A program made the translations under genes and the position numbers. 64,000 bases of DNA, taken from assembly GCA_006176705.1 (NCBI GenBank), contig QRFJ01000048.1:1499825-1563824 (forward strand). Direction: 5' to 3'. This document shows, one piece after another, positions 1 to 12,398 of the stretch. This stretch comes from Cocos nucifera. Its lineage: Eukaryota; Streptophyta; Magnoliopsida; Arecales; Arecaceae. Numbering within the stretch: position 1 is the first letter of the stretch; every line of letters begins with the position of its first letter. A model generated the notes under the pieces. That model worked only from the letters and a program-made list of their open reading frames with translations. It was not told the DNA's origin and did not search any database.

Positions 1-337
1 AGAAGTTCGAAAGAAGTTTGGCTCCTGAAGAAGTCCAGAAGAAGTTCGACCGTTGGAAGAGTTCGGTTGGGGCTCGACCGCTAAGGAGTTCGTCTGACTG
101 AAGAAATTCAGCTAAGATTTGGCTGCTGGAAGAGTTTGACTGGCTGAGGGAGTTCGGCTAATGTTTGACCGCTGGATGAGTTCGAAAGAATTTCGGCTAA
201 TGTTTGGCCACTCAAGGAGTTCGACTGAGGTCCGACCACTAGAGAAAAATTTTCGATCAAAGCTCTTCTATGATTACTAGTTGCATTGGGCTAAGCATCA
301 AGCTGGATTTCAACGAGAGTGAGATTTATCTCTAACA
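1..337 (-). mobile_element. Truncated LTR of the Tat-type gypsy family
   Basis: Read on the minus strand, this begins with TGTTAGAGATAAATCTCAC at 337 and continues like the start of the LTR at 50277 (same order of 'gataaatctcac', 'gtccagctt', 'gcttag', 'gatcgaaaat'). From about 1 to 240 it carries the diverged short repeats with the 'gagttcggct' core seen in the U3 of that family. The rest lies left of the window. Solo LTR or full element cannot be decided. Confidence 0.75.
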
Positions 338-871
338 GCAAATAATCTATCTTTTAAATTTTTTAAATAATTTATTCATGGTAGATTATTAATGATAAAA
401 ATTTTTCATCATAAATAATCTATTATTTGCAATGCAAATCTTATTTTCATCATAAATAATAAATTATTTATGATACAAACTTTTCATCATAAATAATTAA
501 TCTTTTTTAATTTTTTAAATGAGTTATTTTTGGTTGATTATTAGCGATGAAATATTTTTGTCGCAAATAATATATTGTTTACGATGATAAATTTTATTTT
601 TATCATAAATAATCAATCTATTTTTATTTTTTAAATAAGTTATTTATGGTTGATTATTTATGATGAATATTTTTATCATAAATAATATATTATTTATGAT
701 GCAAAATTTATTTTCATCGTAAATAATCGATTATTTATAGTGAAATTTTTTTTCATCATAAATAAAGATATTAGCGATGAAAATTTCTTTTCGTCGCTAA
801 TACTTGTATTTGCAATGAAATTTTTTCCATCGCAAATAAGTCCATCGCAAAAGATGGGTTTTCTTGTAGTG
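338..871 (+). mobile_element. 3' terminal region of a CACTA transposon
   Basis: AT-rich stretch of short direct and inverted subterminal repeats around 'catcataaataat' and 'catcgcaaat'. It ends at 871 with the reverse complement of CACTACAAGAAAAC, the classic CACTA (En/Spm) terminus. The same subterminal motifs recur at 18700-19439, so both ends belong to one family. The body of this copy is missing or lies to the left beyond the LTR at 1-337. No coding sequence seen. Confidence 0.7.
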
Positions 872-882
872 ACTATTAGGAC

Positions 883-1505
883 TAAGGTTGTAAATGAGTT
901 GGGTTGACCTATGATCTGATCCAGTCCGACCTGCTTAGACCCAATACGACCTATTTTAAAGGACTCGTGCAGCCAGATCGGGTTCTAAAATTAGATCTAT
1001 TTAATATTCTGGATTGAGTCTAGATTTACTTAATTTGGATTTGATCCGATCCAAATTTAATATTAAATCCAACATATAAACTATAAAGTAAATAGAGTGA
1101 GATTGAAATTTCAAATGCTCTTATAGTATTATTATTTTTAAAAATTTTTACTGAATTTGATAATGAGATTTTAAAAAATTATTTATAAATTAAGAATCAA
1201 GATAAAGTAATATTTGTTTTCTTTTGTTATAAACTTTACATTTGTTAATTTATCATACGAATTGGGTCCGATCAAAATTTGAAATCGAATCGAATCTAAA
1301 ATTTTTAAATCAGGATCGGGTTATACATGGACCCAATCCAACCCAAATTATCCAATGGGGCAAACTTTTTGATCATGGGCCCGATCCGATCCGATCTGAT
1401 TTTTAATTAGGTTGGGTCTGGGTCCAACATTAGGATCCAATCAAGAAACTGGATTAGATTGGGATCACTCATGATCCGATCTAACCCCACCCATTTACAC
1501 CCCTA
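883..1505. mobile_element. hAT-type non-autonomous element (MITE)
   Basis: Flanked by a perfect 8-bp direct repeat ATTAGGAC at 875-882 and 1506-1513. Ends are imperfect inverted repeats: left TAAGGTTGTAAATGAGTT, right read inward TAGGGGTGTAAATGGGTG. An 8-bp target duplication with TAGGG-type ends is typical of hAT elements. The interior is rich in 'ggatcggatc'-like words and has no meaningful ORF, so it is non-autonomous. Confidence 0.75.
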
Positions 1506-1529
1506 ATTAGGACAGATTCATTCTTCTTT

Positions 1530-2694
1530 AAAAAAATTTGGTTGTTCCTTTCCTTCTAAACCTCCGAAAGGAAAGCAGCTACTAACTTGGTCTCCTGCTT
1601 TTTCCAATAGCTTTTATTTATTTCTCAGCCTACAATCTATCCACAGCTTAGAGAAGTTGCTTGGTATACCTCTCAACTTTAATTGAATTTTAAAAGTAGT
1701 TCACTGACGTTCAACAAAAGAGCATCTGAAAAAGATGATTTGCAGACTCCAGATTAGCCCCTCAAAGAGCACACCCAGAACTGATATTTTAACCTTTTTT
1801 AGTAAGAACATCCCCTGTGTGTAATTTATACTTTGAAGCTAGCCAAAGGAAGACCTTCACATATTATAGCGAAGGGGCTTTCCAAATGAAATTAGCAAAA
1901 GGACACCTTAGACCTCCATAATTAAGAAATTTATAATAATAATTCACTGAAAACACACCATCTTGTGAAAGCTTCCAGACAAAAATATTGACGATTCGAG
2001 ATAGTCTAATTGGGATAAGGATAGAGAGCAATAAAGTCAGTTGAGACTCTTGCAAAGCTGACAAGGGCCTTCTGACATCAATATGCCACCTTAAATTTTT
2101 TCAACTCTAAAAAAAAGAAATTAGCCTATTCGATTTCAAAACATAAGTGTACAAGTTCTCAAAAGTGAAACACAAAGGTAAGGGGTCAATCCAAACATCC
2201 TCCTAGAAACGAATGGAGTCACCACACCCCATCTTGAAAGCAATACAACTTCAGAATGTGGAATTATTTGAACAAACATCCTTCCAAATTAGTGACAAGC
2301 CCAACAAACTTTTTTTTGATCTCATGCCTAACTTCCTCCTAGAATAATAAGCTTGCCTCACCTAGCTTCAAGAGTTTAGGGATCCATACAAGAACTTCCA
2401 CGATCATTTGGCAAGTGATTGATTCAAATATACAAGATTCTTCACTTTCAACCCTGCTTGATCCTTGGATCTATACACAATATCCTAATTTGCTAAGCAG
2501 TGGAATCCACTAACATTTTCAGACCCTTTCCATAAGAAGACTCTTCTTAATTTATTTAGCCTCTTGACCACATACATAGGCAATTTAAAAATAGATATGA
2601 AAATAAGAAGAGCAGTCAAAATAGAGTCTACTAAGATTAATCTACCTCCCATTGAGAGTAGTCGTTCTTTCCAAAAAGCAAGTCTCGAGGTCAT
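1530..2694 (-). pseudogene. LINE reverse transcriptase fragment (C-terminal part)
   Basis: Minus-strand translations match the C-terminal part of plant LINE ORF2 proteins. Positions 2694-2485 give RLAFWKERLLSMGGRL followed by FKLPMYVVKRLNKLRRVFLW. A middle section in broken frames resembles 'GLKVKNLVYLNQSLAK' and 'SIRFWEDVW'. Positions 2064-1864 give the zinc-binding RVT segment (FVWKLSQDGVFSVN, LRCPFANFIWKAP). The RT catalytic core is absent and several frameshifts and stops are present. It abuts the end of the NPF duplication arm at about 2700. Confidence 0.8.
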
Positions 2695-2912
2695 CCTAAA
2701 ATAGTAAGATGACCTTCAAAAACATGGAAAGCAAATGCAATGGAAATTGGCTGGCTGCTTTCTATTCTCAAGAGAAGTAAACAAAATGGAAGGTGCAAAA
2801 GAAATTAAGAGATAACATGACCGATCTATTTCATTTATATTCTTTTACCAATATTGTGACAACTACAATATATACCATACAGTACCAAACATGCATATCT
2901 CATCAGTCGGTT

Positions 2913-5668
2913 CTAGTTTAAACGAGAAGATTTTGATTTGCTTTTCTCCAAGGCGATCTCGGAGCCCTCTTCTGAACCTTTGTATCTATACCACTTTGCA
3001 AAAAGAATAAAAGATATGAAGTTAAGCACTCCAATTAAAGCAATCAGGAAATAGAAATAGTCCAATCTTCCATGGTTTAGGTCGTTGGCTAACCAATTAT
3101 CTTTCCCATTGTGACCGGTAGTTCGATGGATAACTGTCACCATGAAGCCACTCAAGTAATTAGCACATGCTAGCCCACAGAATAGCACACCTCCAGCGAG
3201 GCTTCTCATGTTTTCAGGAAACTGTTTGTAGTAGAACTCAACCTGACCGATCATACTAAAAGCCTCAGCAAGACCCAGAACCACCAGCTGAGGTACCAAC
3301 CAGAAGCTAGACATGGATGATATCGCACCACCACTCGGTGCAGTCCCGAGGGCTGGCCGGTGAAGGGCATAACTCCTCCTTCGCTCTTCGACCAGTCCTG
3401 AGACAACCATGGCAACTACCGAGAGAATAATTCCAATTCCCATCCTCTGGAGTAATGTGAAGCCACCTTCTTTACCGGTAACTCTTCGAAGCCATGGGAC
3501 AAGAATGCGATCATAAACAGGTATCCAAATTGTTAAGGCTAGCATGGAGAATACAGTGAAAGAAGCAGCTGGTATTTCAAATTTACTCTTCCCAAAATGT
3601 CTATCAGCTTGAAGGCCTTGAAAGACCACGAAATTTGACTCTTGGACAATTGCAACATAGAGGATGACGCCTGTAGCCCATATGGGAATGATTCTTGCTA
3701 AACATTTTACCTGCTCAACTTGTTGGAGACTGCAAAGTCTCCATGGATTTGCAGCGTGGCCATTTGGTTTGATTTCATCCATGGGAGTTCTGATTGCAGC
3801 CTTGTCAAGAAACCTGACATCATAAACCGCACAAGACAAGATTAGGAAACAACAAATATAATAAAAGGTAAATGGGCAAAGTGCTAGAGAAAAAACTAAT
3901 TAGTTCACTTTTTTTTTTTTTTTCACCGTGTTTATGTGCATATGAAATTGAGGAAAAAGGAGGGTATGATTATGATTACCTGAATTGATCAGTGTATGAA
4001 AGCTTGGAAACAAGAGAACTAAGATGGGGAGGATTGAAAAGAGACGTCTTCGGGTCATCAGGTTGCTTCAACCCTCGTTTTCTAAAAGCCACTACCAAGA
4101 CTTGGGCGATGCTGGTTAACGGGCTTCCCTCGGGCTTCACTTTCACATAGAGCCTGGTCCCAATGAAGAAGAGAGCGCAGGAGAGGAACATGAGGATGGT
4201 GGGGATGGCCAGACCCAGTGCCCAGCTCACGTTGCTTTGGATGTAGATGATAAAGGTGGAAGAGATCATCATCGCTAGTGTGAAAGTGAAGTAATACCAA
4301 TTGAAGAAGCTGTTGATGCCCCTCCTTCCGGACTCTGTATGTGGGTTGAATTGGTCTGCACCAAAGGCGAGGTTGCACGGCCGAATGCCTCCAGCACCGA
4401 TCACTAACAAACCAAAACTACAGAGGAGGACAGCAAGCTGCACCAGGGAGGGGCCTACGCATTTTTCGCCTTGGTCGCACTTGGGAGGGTGCAGCTTTGA
4501 GATTCCAGCAGTGAGAGTGAGAATAAGCATGCCCTTCAACGAAGAAAACTATGATTGTTAGAGTCGGAAGATTTGGATGTCAGTTTACTTTTCCTTATCT
4601 AGTATATGTTCAGAAATTGTCAGATACTTTGTTATTTGCGACCATTTAATATTCATATCAAGATAGGATCGACAGCATCTATATCAAGCTACGCTGGCTA
4701 ACAGAGCCAACTTATTGCCATGTCATGAGTTTTGGATCCTTACTTTCGCGTACAGCAAAATTGGCAACGTCCGATCGTGCAATTACGGCTTTGTGGATCA
4801 CATGATGTTCGTGATTATATGGATCCTATATTATAAATTAATGAGATATATCATCTCATATAAACCATGGGGTCTATGTAATCACCATAGTCGAGCCCTG
4901 CATGGATGAACATAACTGTAGAACTGGATCACTCCATTTTGACACTAAACTGGAGAGGATCTCAACCTATCCACGTTGGTACCCTTTTCTTAACAGAAAT
5001 CTGTCCCCATCTATATTATATACATATATAAAAGAGTGAAAGCTTCTCTAATGTTAATGTGTCCATATATACTAGACCTTACAGGCGCAATGCACCAGAC
5101 TCGCATGAACTAGAAATAAATGCAAGAAAAAAAAAAAAGAATAAAAGAGAGATTCAAATATTATTGAGAGTTCGAGCTAAACAAGGCAAATAATAAATAA
5201 AGAATTGCTCTTCATCTGTGAGAAAACGAATATATAAAATAAAGTATTGAAAACAACTTGGTTTACAGTGGAAAGGAACTCCCTATATTAAATATGTTTT
5301 TTATAATATATAGTAGAGGTTTAAAGATGATCCACATCCTGAGCTATAGGATTGGAGCACCTAAGAAGAGTTCGGCCCAGCTACATCACCAAGGGGCTCA
5401 AGCAACGTTTTAGCTGAAGCCAGGCTCGGAAAGAATATGTATTAAGTTCAAGTTGAGCCATTTGAACCGGTCTATTCTTTTGGTAATCCAAACGTACCCA
5501 TATTTTTATGGGCTAGTGAAAATCGAAGGCCAACTAGTATGCCATAAGAGTATTAAAAATAGGACTTAACCTCAACTTGTTTTCTACGAGACGTCCTACA
5601 GCACGCTCACACGCAAGCAGACGAGCGCCTACGCTTGTTCTGAGCCTCCTAGGCCATAGCTATATCTT

Positions 5669-5710
<42 letters not shown>

Positions 5711-6410
5711 CAATACCAATAGTGAAGAAACAGAAGCACATCCCAAAGTGATGTAGCGGCCCAAATAAGTGTCCGAGAGGAAGGCTCCAAGAAGAGGAGC
5801 TAAGTTGGTAGTCCCATGGAAAAAATTGACTGTGGTGGCCGCGGTGACACTCTTCAAGTGGAAGATGGTGGTGAGGTAGACCAGCAAGTTCGCCGCCGTG
5901 CCGATGGTTCCCAACTTCTCGAATGTCTCGTTACCTGCTCATATTTCCATCGCATATAAATTGGTTGATGAAAGAAAGTAGCTACTAATTGTAAGGAAAT
6001 CAAAGCTAGTAGTGTTCATGCATGTATTCGATACATGGGATGATGCATACAAGGATCTGTTCTACCCTTTTATTTCAGAGGTTTCTGTTCTCACTTCTGC
6101 AGTTACTGTCTTTTTCATGCACATATCGACCTTTTACTTCCTGTTTTCTCAGACTCCTTTTCTCCTCTGTTTTAGTCCTTCTTTTACACAAATCTATATA
6201 CTTTTCTATCAATAAATTGGGTGTCTTATGGAGCTCATAGCTCCTTAGACTCCTTTCCATCAAAAAAAAAAGAAAAAAAGTATGCACGCATTTGATACCT
6301 ATGACATATGGCATGGCTTTCCATCCCCTATACTTGATTTCTGCTTCCGCTTCTATGCCACCCTCTAGATTCTCCATTTCTCGGGGTTTCTCTCCGGTCA
6401 CCGCCATCAT
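2913..6410 (-). CDS. NPF2-like: NRT1/PTR family (NPF2-type) transporter, copy 1
   Basis: Proton-coupled major-facilitator transporter of the NPF2 clade, whose members carry nitrate or other small anions across membranes; the substrate here is unknown. Exons on the minus strand: 6410-6299, 5934-5717, 4533-3980 and 3813-2913, joining in frame (112+218+554+901 nt) to 594 aa, a usual NPF length. All introns are GT-AG. Exon 1/2 gives PYVIGNETFEKLGTIG with the ExxEK motif of transmembrane helix 1; exon 3 has GAGGIRPCNLAFGADQF; exon 4 has QVEFYYKQFPENMRSLAG. About 12 membrane helices are expected. The start at 6410 is preferred because it is conserved in copy 2; an in-frame ATG at 6422 is TTG there. 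No internal stops. Inverted paralogue of 40991-48350; exon 4 proteins are roughly 87 percent identical by eye. Confidence 0.93.
5673..5708. repeat. (GA)n microsatellite at start of NPF copy 1 intron 2
   Basis: About 18 GA units directly after the intron 2 donor. Copy 2 has the matching (CT)n at 41726-41755 on its sense strand, so the tract predates the duplication. Confidence 0.9.
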
Positions 6411-7556
6411 TTCTCCCCGCAACTCTTTTCCTCACTCTGCTTCTCTTTCTGCTCCAGCTTTATTATTTCTTTGGAAGGAAGGGAGTTGGTGAGGTTCTGG
6501 TGTGACCATGTACACCTAGCTTCTGATATTTAAAAAGAACCTCCCCCGGGGTGGGCGGTCTACACTCGCATCAGTGGGAAAATCAAATAATCGACCGTTT
6601 TGGAATCGTAAGAGCGAATATTTGATATGTTTAATTGAATCTCTTGTCGTTGCGCGCTAAAAAAATCTTTGTCGGTTTCCGTATCCGGATGCTATTGGTG
6701 AATGGGAAGAGTTGACTCCGGAGCCTTGCTATGCAGCTGGACGAAGTGAGACTTTTACTTATGGCTAGAAACTGACGAGGACCAAACTATTCAGGGACTT
6801 ACGTGCTGCGTGCTGATTCTACCAACTAAATTTTAATTTTTTGGTAATTATGCTTTGTAGCTTTAGATACGAACTTTCAAAACAAATTAAATATTAATTT
6901 TATTAATATAACTTAATTAAAAGATACAGCACACAATTAGCTCACTAAGGCATATTAGCGTAGCAGATGTACATGAAGGCAACAACCTTCTTTCCATCCG
7001 GTTCCAAGATAATCCGGTTATGTGAACCACGTAAACGGGACTCCTGGCATGGCAGGAGTTGGCTATCGGTTTGCCGTATAATTTCCTCCATCCAATTAAC
7101 ATAATATCGATCTCTCTTGCTTCATCCATCCTACTTGCAACCTCTAATATCTCTCTTGCTTCATCCATCCTACTTGCAACCTCTCCAAAGAAAGAAGTGG
7201 CAAAGGCGCTCTGAAAGACGTGGATCGCTACCTTCTCTCCGTTCATATTGCAGCGATCGAGCCTTCCCGGAAACATGAAAGAGGATGGTGTGTAAACGAA
7301 TCATTGAATGTGAAAACAAAGGAAACGGGTCAAGCTCGCTCTCTCTCCCTCCCCCCTTCTTTTATTGTTATGACGACAAAACAAGAACTATGATACAGAC
7401 ATCACCTCTGATCAGAGAAGAAGAGGACCACGTGTGGGAGACCAATTACCTCCATGACTGCGATTCTCAATTATTGGCTTCTTAGCCACTGTCGTCCACA
7501 CTCTCTATGCTTGGAAGCTTTCTGATCTTGGTGTGATGCGTTGAGAGAAGGTTTTC
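6411..7556 (-). promoter_or_regulatory. Upstream region of NPF copy 1 (duplicated in part)
   Basis: The immediate 45 bases upstream match copy 2 (40946-40990). The segment from about 6770 to 7556 matches 28361-29555 in inverted orientation. The part between (about 6445-6770) has no counterpart that I can find in the window, so it is unique to copy 1 and likely holds its core promoter; a weak TATA-like TTTAAATA lies near 6525 but is not convincing. A 39-bp tandem duplication (7110-7148 and 7149-7187) is present here and single in the other arm. The ORF at 7276-6917 spans this duplication and resembles no family I know. Confidence 0.45.
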
Positions 7557-7689
7557 TCCCACACCCCGAATCCATCATCTAGATCACCACCCTATAAATC
7601 CTAGAGCAGCACCGTATGGATCATATAAGGCCAAAAAATTCAATACAACTTCAATATTTATACGTAATAATGATCTAATTTTATAATTA

Positions 7690-8535
7690 TATTGATCCGC
7701 CGTTTGATCCACCGGTCATGAACCGACCGATCATCGATCGGTAATCGTCATCACCCGACTAACGATCGATGATGGAAAAGAATTGCCGAAAAATCAATAC
7801 TCACCGATACATGATTATCCGACAAATAGTCATCATGACGAACAATGATCGAATTTTAAGCCGACCGACTGATTTTTGATCGACTGATCGATCGATGATC
7901 AGTCGGTCCCAAACAATCATGCTGATGATCAGTCAGCACCAATGATCAATTGGTACAAAATCCACCGACCAATCGATGTTTGATCGACTCCAAATCAATC
8001 GATTAACCATCAATCTGCGCAAAATAAGCTGACTGACAATCGATCGACACAAAGTCAACCAATCGATAGTTGATTGGTATAAATTCAACCGATTGATGAA
8101 CCATCGGTACAAAGCCGACCGACCAACGATCGGTCAATCCCAAATCTACCGACTGACCAATGAGAGCTCCCCAAACAACTTATCTGATTTTCAATAAACT
8201 CTACGAAATCGTTTCTGAGAAGAGCGAGCGACAACAATTAATGAATTGTTTAATTACCAATCCACGATTATGTTACACCAAAACATGAGAGACCTACGTG
8301 CTAAGCAGTTATTACCCCAACGCCTATAAAAGAAAGATAAACTGATCAATTAGGGGGAGATTCCAAGTTATTCTAAGAGCAAATCCTACTATCTTGCTCT
8401 TTATTTCCTATTCGACTAGTCCATCCACTAACTTTAGCATAGAGAGTTCCACCGAAGCTGACTTCGGTCAATATGGACTTGAGTTTGCAGATTTTTCGAT
8501 ATTCGATCGCAGGTGTAGGTGAATTGGCCACAATA
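7690..8535 (+). repeat. 5' LTR of a degraded Ty3/gypsy element
   Basis: A region full of short CG-containing words (gaccgac, cgatcgatgatc, tcggtc) like the U3 of plant gypsy LTRs, with a TATA-like CTATAAAAG at about 8323-8331. It ends just before TTGGTGCGCCAGGTAGG at 8538-8554, in the place and form of a primer-binding site. The left edge is uncertain (7560-7700). No matching 3' LTR is seen, so the element is truncated. Confidence 0.55.
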
Positions 8536-8579
8536 AATTGGTGCGCCAGGTAGGAGAGTAGAAGCACACTAAATCAAAA

Positions 8580-9755
8580 AATGACAAAAACTCATGCTAG
8601 AAGTTCGACCAACTCCACCGACTAGTCATCTTAGTGAGAAGCACTTCCCCCTTCGCTGTCAGCAATGATGGGACATAGTTTTTTACATCCGACAGTCATG
8701 TCGGATGCACAAGTCCAGCAACTAGCTGCATTAACGCAACAGGTCTATATTCTCACGAAGACTGCGTAATCTTCAACAGCAACCACCTGTGATGATGAAA
8801 GGTCTATCGGTGCGGGCGATGCCGTCTAGGCACAGCTGCCGCACACCAAGGTGTTCAATCTCTCCTTCGTCGGAATGACTATCTCGGTGCTCACATCGGA
8901 TGAAATCTCCATCTCCTCGTCATTCACGAGAAACTGCCCGTCGGTCATGATGGTCCATCTCCCCATCTTCTCATTGAAGTCGGTATGAGAAAAAATGACC
9001 GCGCAACCTAACGACTTCTCCCTCCTCTAGTTCTTTCGAAGGATCGATGTCAGGGACATGCATCTCGCCAGTGACGACTCAATGACTATGAACGAAAATT
9101 CAAAGAGATCGATCATCGACTAACTCGGATTCAAAAAGATACGAAAGGAGGATCCTCCGACGGGCTCCGAGTCCGAACAACTCTTCCCTTCTCCTCGTGT
9201 ATCTTGAATGTGCCGATCCCATCACGATTCAAGATGCTTCAAGTGGAGTTGTACGATGGCTCCACTGATCCAGTCGATCATCTCTAGAGCTATAAAGTTC
9301 TTATGATGATCTAGGGGGCGAACGACGCCCTCATGTGTATCAACTTTCCGACCATCCTTTGAAAAGCTGCTCGAGCCTAGTACTTCAGACTTCAGTCAAA
9401 AAGCATCGACTCTTTCGAGAAACTCAAAGACTTCTTTGTGGCTCATTTCAGCACTAGCCGAATGAAGCCACGAACTTCAGATAATCTTTTCTTGATCAAG
9501 CAAAACGAGGGAGAGACTCTTCGGACCTTTGTAGCACATTTTAATACCGCTATACTAGAGGTCTGAAATCTCAACGAGGAAGTGGTTGTTTCGGCCATGA
9601 GATAGGGTCTATAGGATTGCCGTTCACTTATTAACTAGATAAGAATCATCCTCCGACTTATGCCAAATTTCTCAAGCGTGCGGACAAATATATTCATGCA
9701 AAAGAAGGCACTTCTGACCGGCGCCAACAAAATAAAATGGATCAAAAAAAGAAGC
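8580..9755 (+). pseudogene. Gypsy (Tat/Athila-like) gag remnant
   Basis: Broken-frame translation from about 9240 gives LYDGSTDPVDHL, then FEKLKDFFVAHFSTSR and LIKQNEGETLRTFVAHFNTA followed by LEV.NLNEEVV. These are the conserved blocks of the retrotransposon gag domain, parallel to the gag at 51940-52324. Several TAG and TGA codons interrupt it. The upstream part (8580-9200) is gag N-terminal sequence with no intact frame. Pol is missing: the fragment stops at the CACTA-like element beginning near 9763. Confidence 0.7.
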
Positions 9756-10058
9756 AACCAGTACTATAAAAATGGCCTATAGCAGCACATACTATGGCAG
9801 TAATTTTTGAAATCATTGTCATAGATCCTACGGTAGCGGTTAACGAAAATCACTACCGTAGGTCGGATCTATAGCAATGGTTACAAAAAATCACTGCCAT
9901 GGGTCGACCTATAGCAGCGATTCATTATAACCGCTGCTATAAATCAGATCTATAGTAGTGGTTACAATGAACCACTACCATAAGTCGGACCTATAGCAGT
10001 GGTTAGTAGGAACTGCTGTTATAAGCTTATTTATGGCAGTGGCTAATTATAATCGTTG

Positions 10059-10060
<2 letters not shown>

Positions 10061-10154
<94 letters not shown>
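10061..10154. repeat. (AT)n microsatellite
   Basis: About 47 uninterrupted AT units directly next to the left end of the inverted-repeat element at 10157. Such tracts are prone to length error in assemblies. Confidence 0.95.
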
Positions 10155-10156
<2 letters not shown>

Positions 10157-10157
<1 letters not shown>

Positions 10158-11110
10158 AAATATTATATAATTTTAAAATTTAATATTCATCTTTATTATT
10201 CATTATCTAAATAATTATCATTAGAGTGTCGTCGCAAAAGATTGCCTCGATCCGATGGCCCTAGCTTCGTCGATCAGAAAATTTGATTTCGACGATCACG
10301 AATGATGATGCGATGATATGATAGATGGAGACCTTCGATGGATTCAAAAATCTGCAATGATGATCTTGATGATATTTATAGGATACTATTAAAGTTTTAC
10401 TTCAATCGAATATCATTATCTTGATCAATTTAGTATAGGTTAGTTTTGACCATTAAATGATAAATGAGTGATCAAAGGATCAAACGGTGTTCGATTATGA
10501 GATAATTTTTTTTATAAATAATCTTGGCAACTACTTTAATCATTTTTTATGGTGGTGATTATAAAATTCAACTCATGAGATGAAGAACGATCTAAAACTA
10601 TATATCTCCTGATAACCATTCTGAACCTTCACTGATTGTTATGCTTGTATTTTTGCAATATCTGCTTAACATAAATAGTTTATACAAAAATAATTTAAAT
10701 TTTATTATCATCATCATATAAAATATTTAAAATTATAATAAATATCATTTAACTAAAAAATTATCTCATAATCGAATATCGTTTATCCCTTTGATCGTTT
10801 ATTTCTAATTTAACGGTCAAAATCATTCAGTATAAAATTAATCATAATGATGATATCTGATTGAAGTAAAACCTTGATAGTATGCTACAAATATCATTAA
10901 AATCATCGTTATGAATTTTTGAATTCATCGGAGGTCTCTATCTATCAGATCATTGCATCGTCGTTCATGATCATCGAAATCAAATTTTTCTAATCGATGA
11001 AGCTAGGGCCATCGGATCATGGCAATCTTTTGCAACGATACTCTAATGATAATTATTTAGATAATGAATGATGAAGATGAATATTAAATTTTAAAATTAT
11101 ATAATATTTA
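10157..11110. mobile_element. Foldback element with about 400-bp inverted arms
   Basis: Left arm about 10157-10572 and right arm about 10690-11110 are imperfect inverted copies. Shared words include 'gccctagcttcgtcgat' on the left against 'atcgatgaagctagggc' on the right, and 'gattatgagataatttttt' near the inner ends. The loop is about 117 bp. No ORF. Structure fits a long-TIR foldback element or MULE-type MITE that landed in the CACTA-like element beside the AT tract. I could not define a target duplication. Confidence 0.75.
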
Positions 11111-11124
11111 GAGATAAAATAAAA

Positions 11125-12398
11125 AAAAATAAGATGGACATCATTCCCGTAGAGTCCAGAGATTGGCATTTGATGGATGCTGCCTTCAGGGACTGGGTAT
11201 GAGAGGAGATATGGATAAGTACGCACATCTTAGTTATATTTATGTATTTTATATATTTACACTATATATGTTTGATTAGAATAATTTTATAACTGATTTT
11301 TGATAATTTTGTGTAGAGGAGGTACAACTTCTCCGATCATAAGAGGGCTCGAGATGTCCGACTGAGAAAGATCGAAGAATTGTACTAAAATTATAAAGCC
11401 AGGCTCCATAGAGGATGGCTCGAGCACCAACGAGACACTCCGAAGGAGCTTATTTCCTAGATACAGAACTGTCCTCCGAGTTAGTGGGAGAGGATGGTTA
11501 GACACTAGAGGAGCCAGGAGTTCGAGGTAAAATTTTTAACTTTTAAATTTTTTAATATGCTTAAAATTTTATGTAAATATTTTTTAAATATTTATTATTT
11601 ATTTGAATACTTATTAGGTTATCTTCCATTAGAATCAGGAGAATCATGCAGTCCAGGAGTATACGCACACTCTAGACCGTGAGTCTATGGTCAGTCGTGT
11701 GCATAAAGAGATAATTAATTCTAAATCTTACTAGATAAATTAAATTCATATTTTTTATCATCTTTCTAATAAATTTATTCTTTATTATAGCTGATGAAAG
11801 ATGGAGTGATGTCCAGCCGTAGAGATCTTCTGATCCAATCGCACAGACAAAATGGGCAGACCGATGAACACCACAATCGTGCATATTTTTATAAGTATTA
11901 AATATATTAGTATATATGATTAGTATTATAGCATTTCTTATAAAATTTTATTTTAATTTATAATTATAGGATCAGTTAGATGCGCTCGCGAGCGAGGACC
12001 CAGATACCTCTAGGCCCCATGACCATCTATCTCAGGTCTTGGAGCCTGAGCACTCTGTGAGGATCCGATGTAGGTTCGAAGATACGCCGATGAGCTATTG
12101 GTTCGAGGCAAGCATCTCCTCACAAACTTTCGATGTCGTCAGTTGGGAGGAGCTTGAGAAGGCGTTGGTGTGCGCAGATCATGCTGCGATATGGGTAGAT
12201 TGGGCTGAGGATCGCGCATCTCATCTGGAGAGTATCGTGAGAGATATGATGTTGATGCTCAGCACGTATTTTGGAGTCATAAATTTTGAGAATATGTTGG
12301 CTCGCATTCCAACTCTAGCTTCAGCTCTGACTCCTGCTCCAGCACCAGCTCCAGCTTTAGATGATGATAATGATGATGAAGATTTAGGAGACTTTTGA
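11125..12398 (+). pseudogene. CACTA-associated ORF (Ptta-like), decayed
   Basis: Segments separated by AT-rich intron-like stretches. The 11310-11530 section, read with frame changes, is rich in R, K and E (RARDVRLRKIEELY, RGWLEHQRDTPKELI). The 12039-12398 section is open for 119 codons, starts MEPEHSVRIRCRFEDTPMSY and ends in an APAPAPA run and an acidic DDDNDDEDLGDF tail. The layout resembles the plant transposase (Ptta/En-Spm) ORF of CACTA elements, but I assign it by context more than by clear motifs. Confidence 0.4.

Noticed and set aside
6917..7276. 119-codon ORF upstream of NPF copy 1
   Set aside because: It spans a 39-bp duplication (13 codons, so the frame survives), is not kept in the other arm, and resembles no family.
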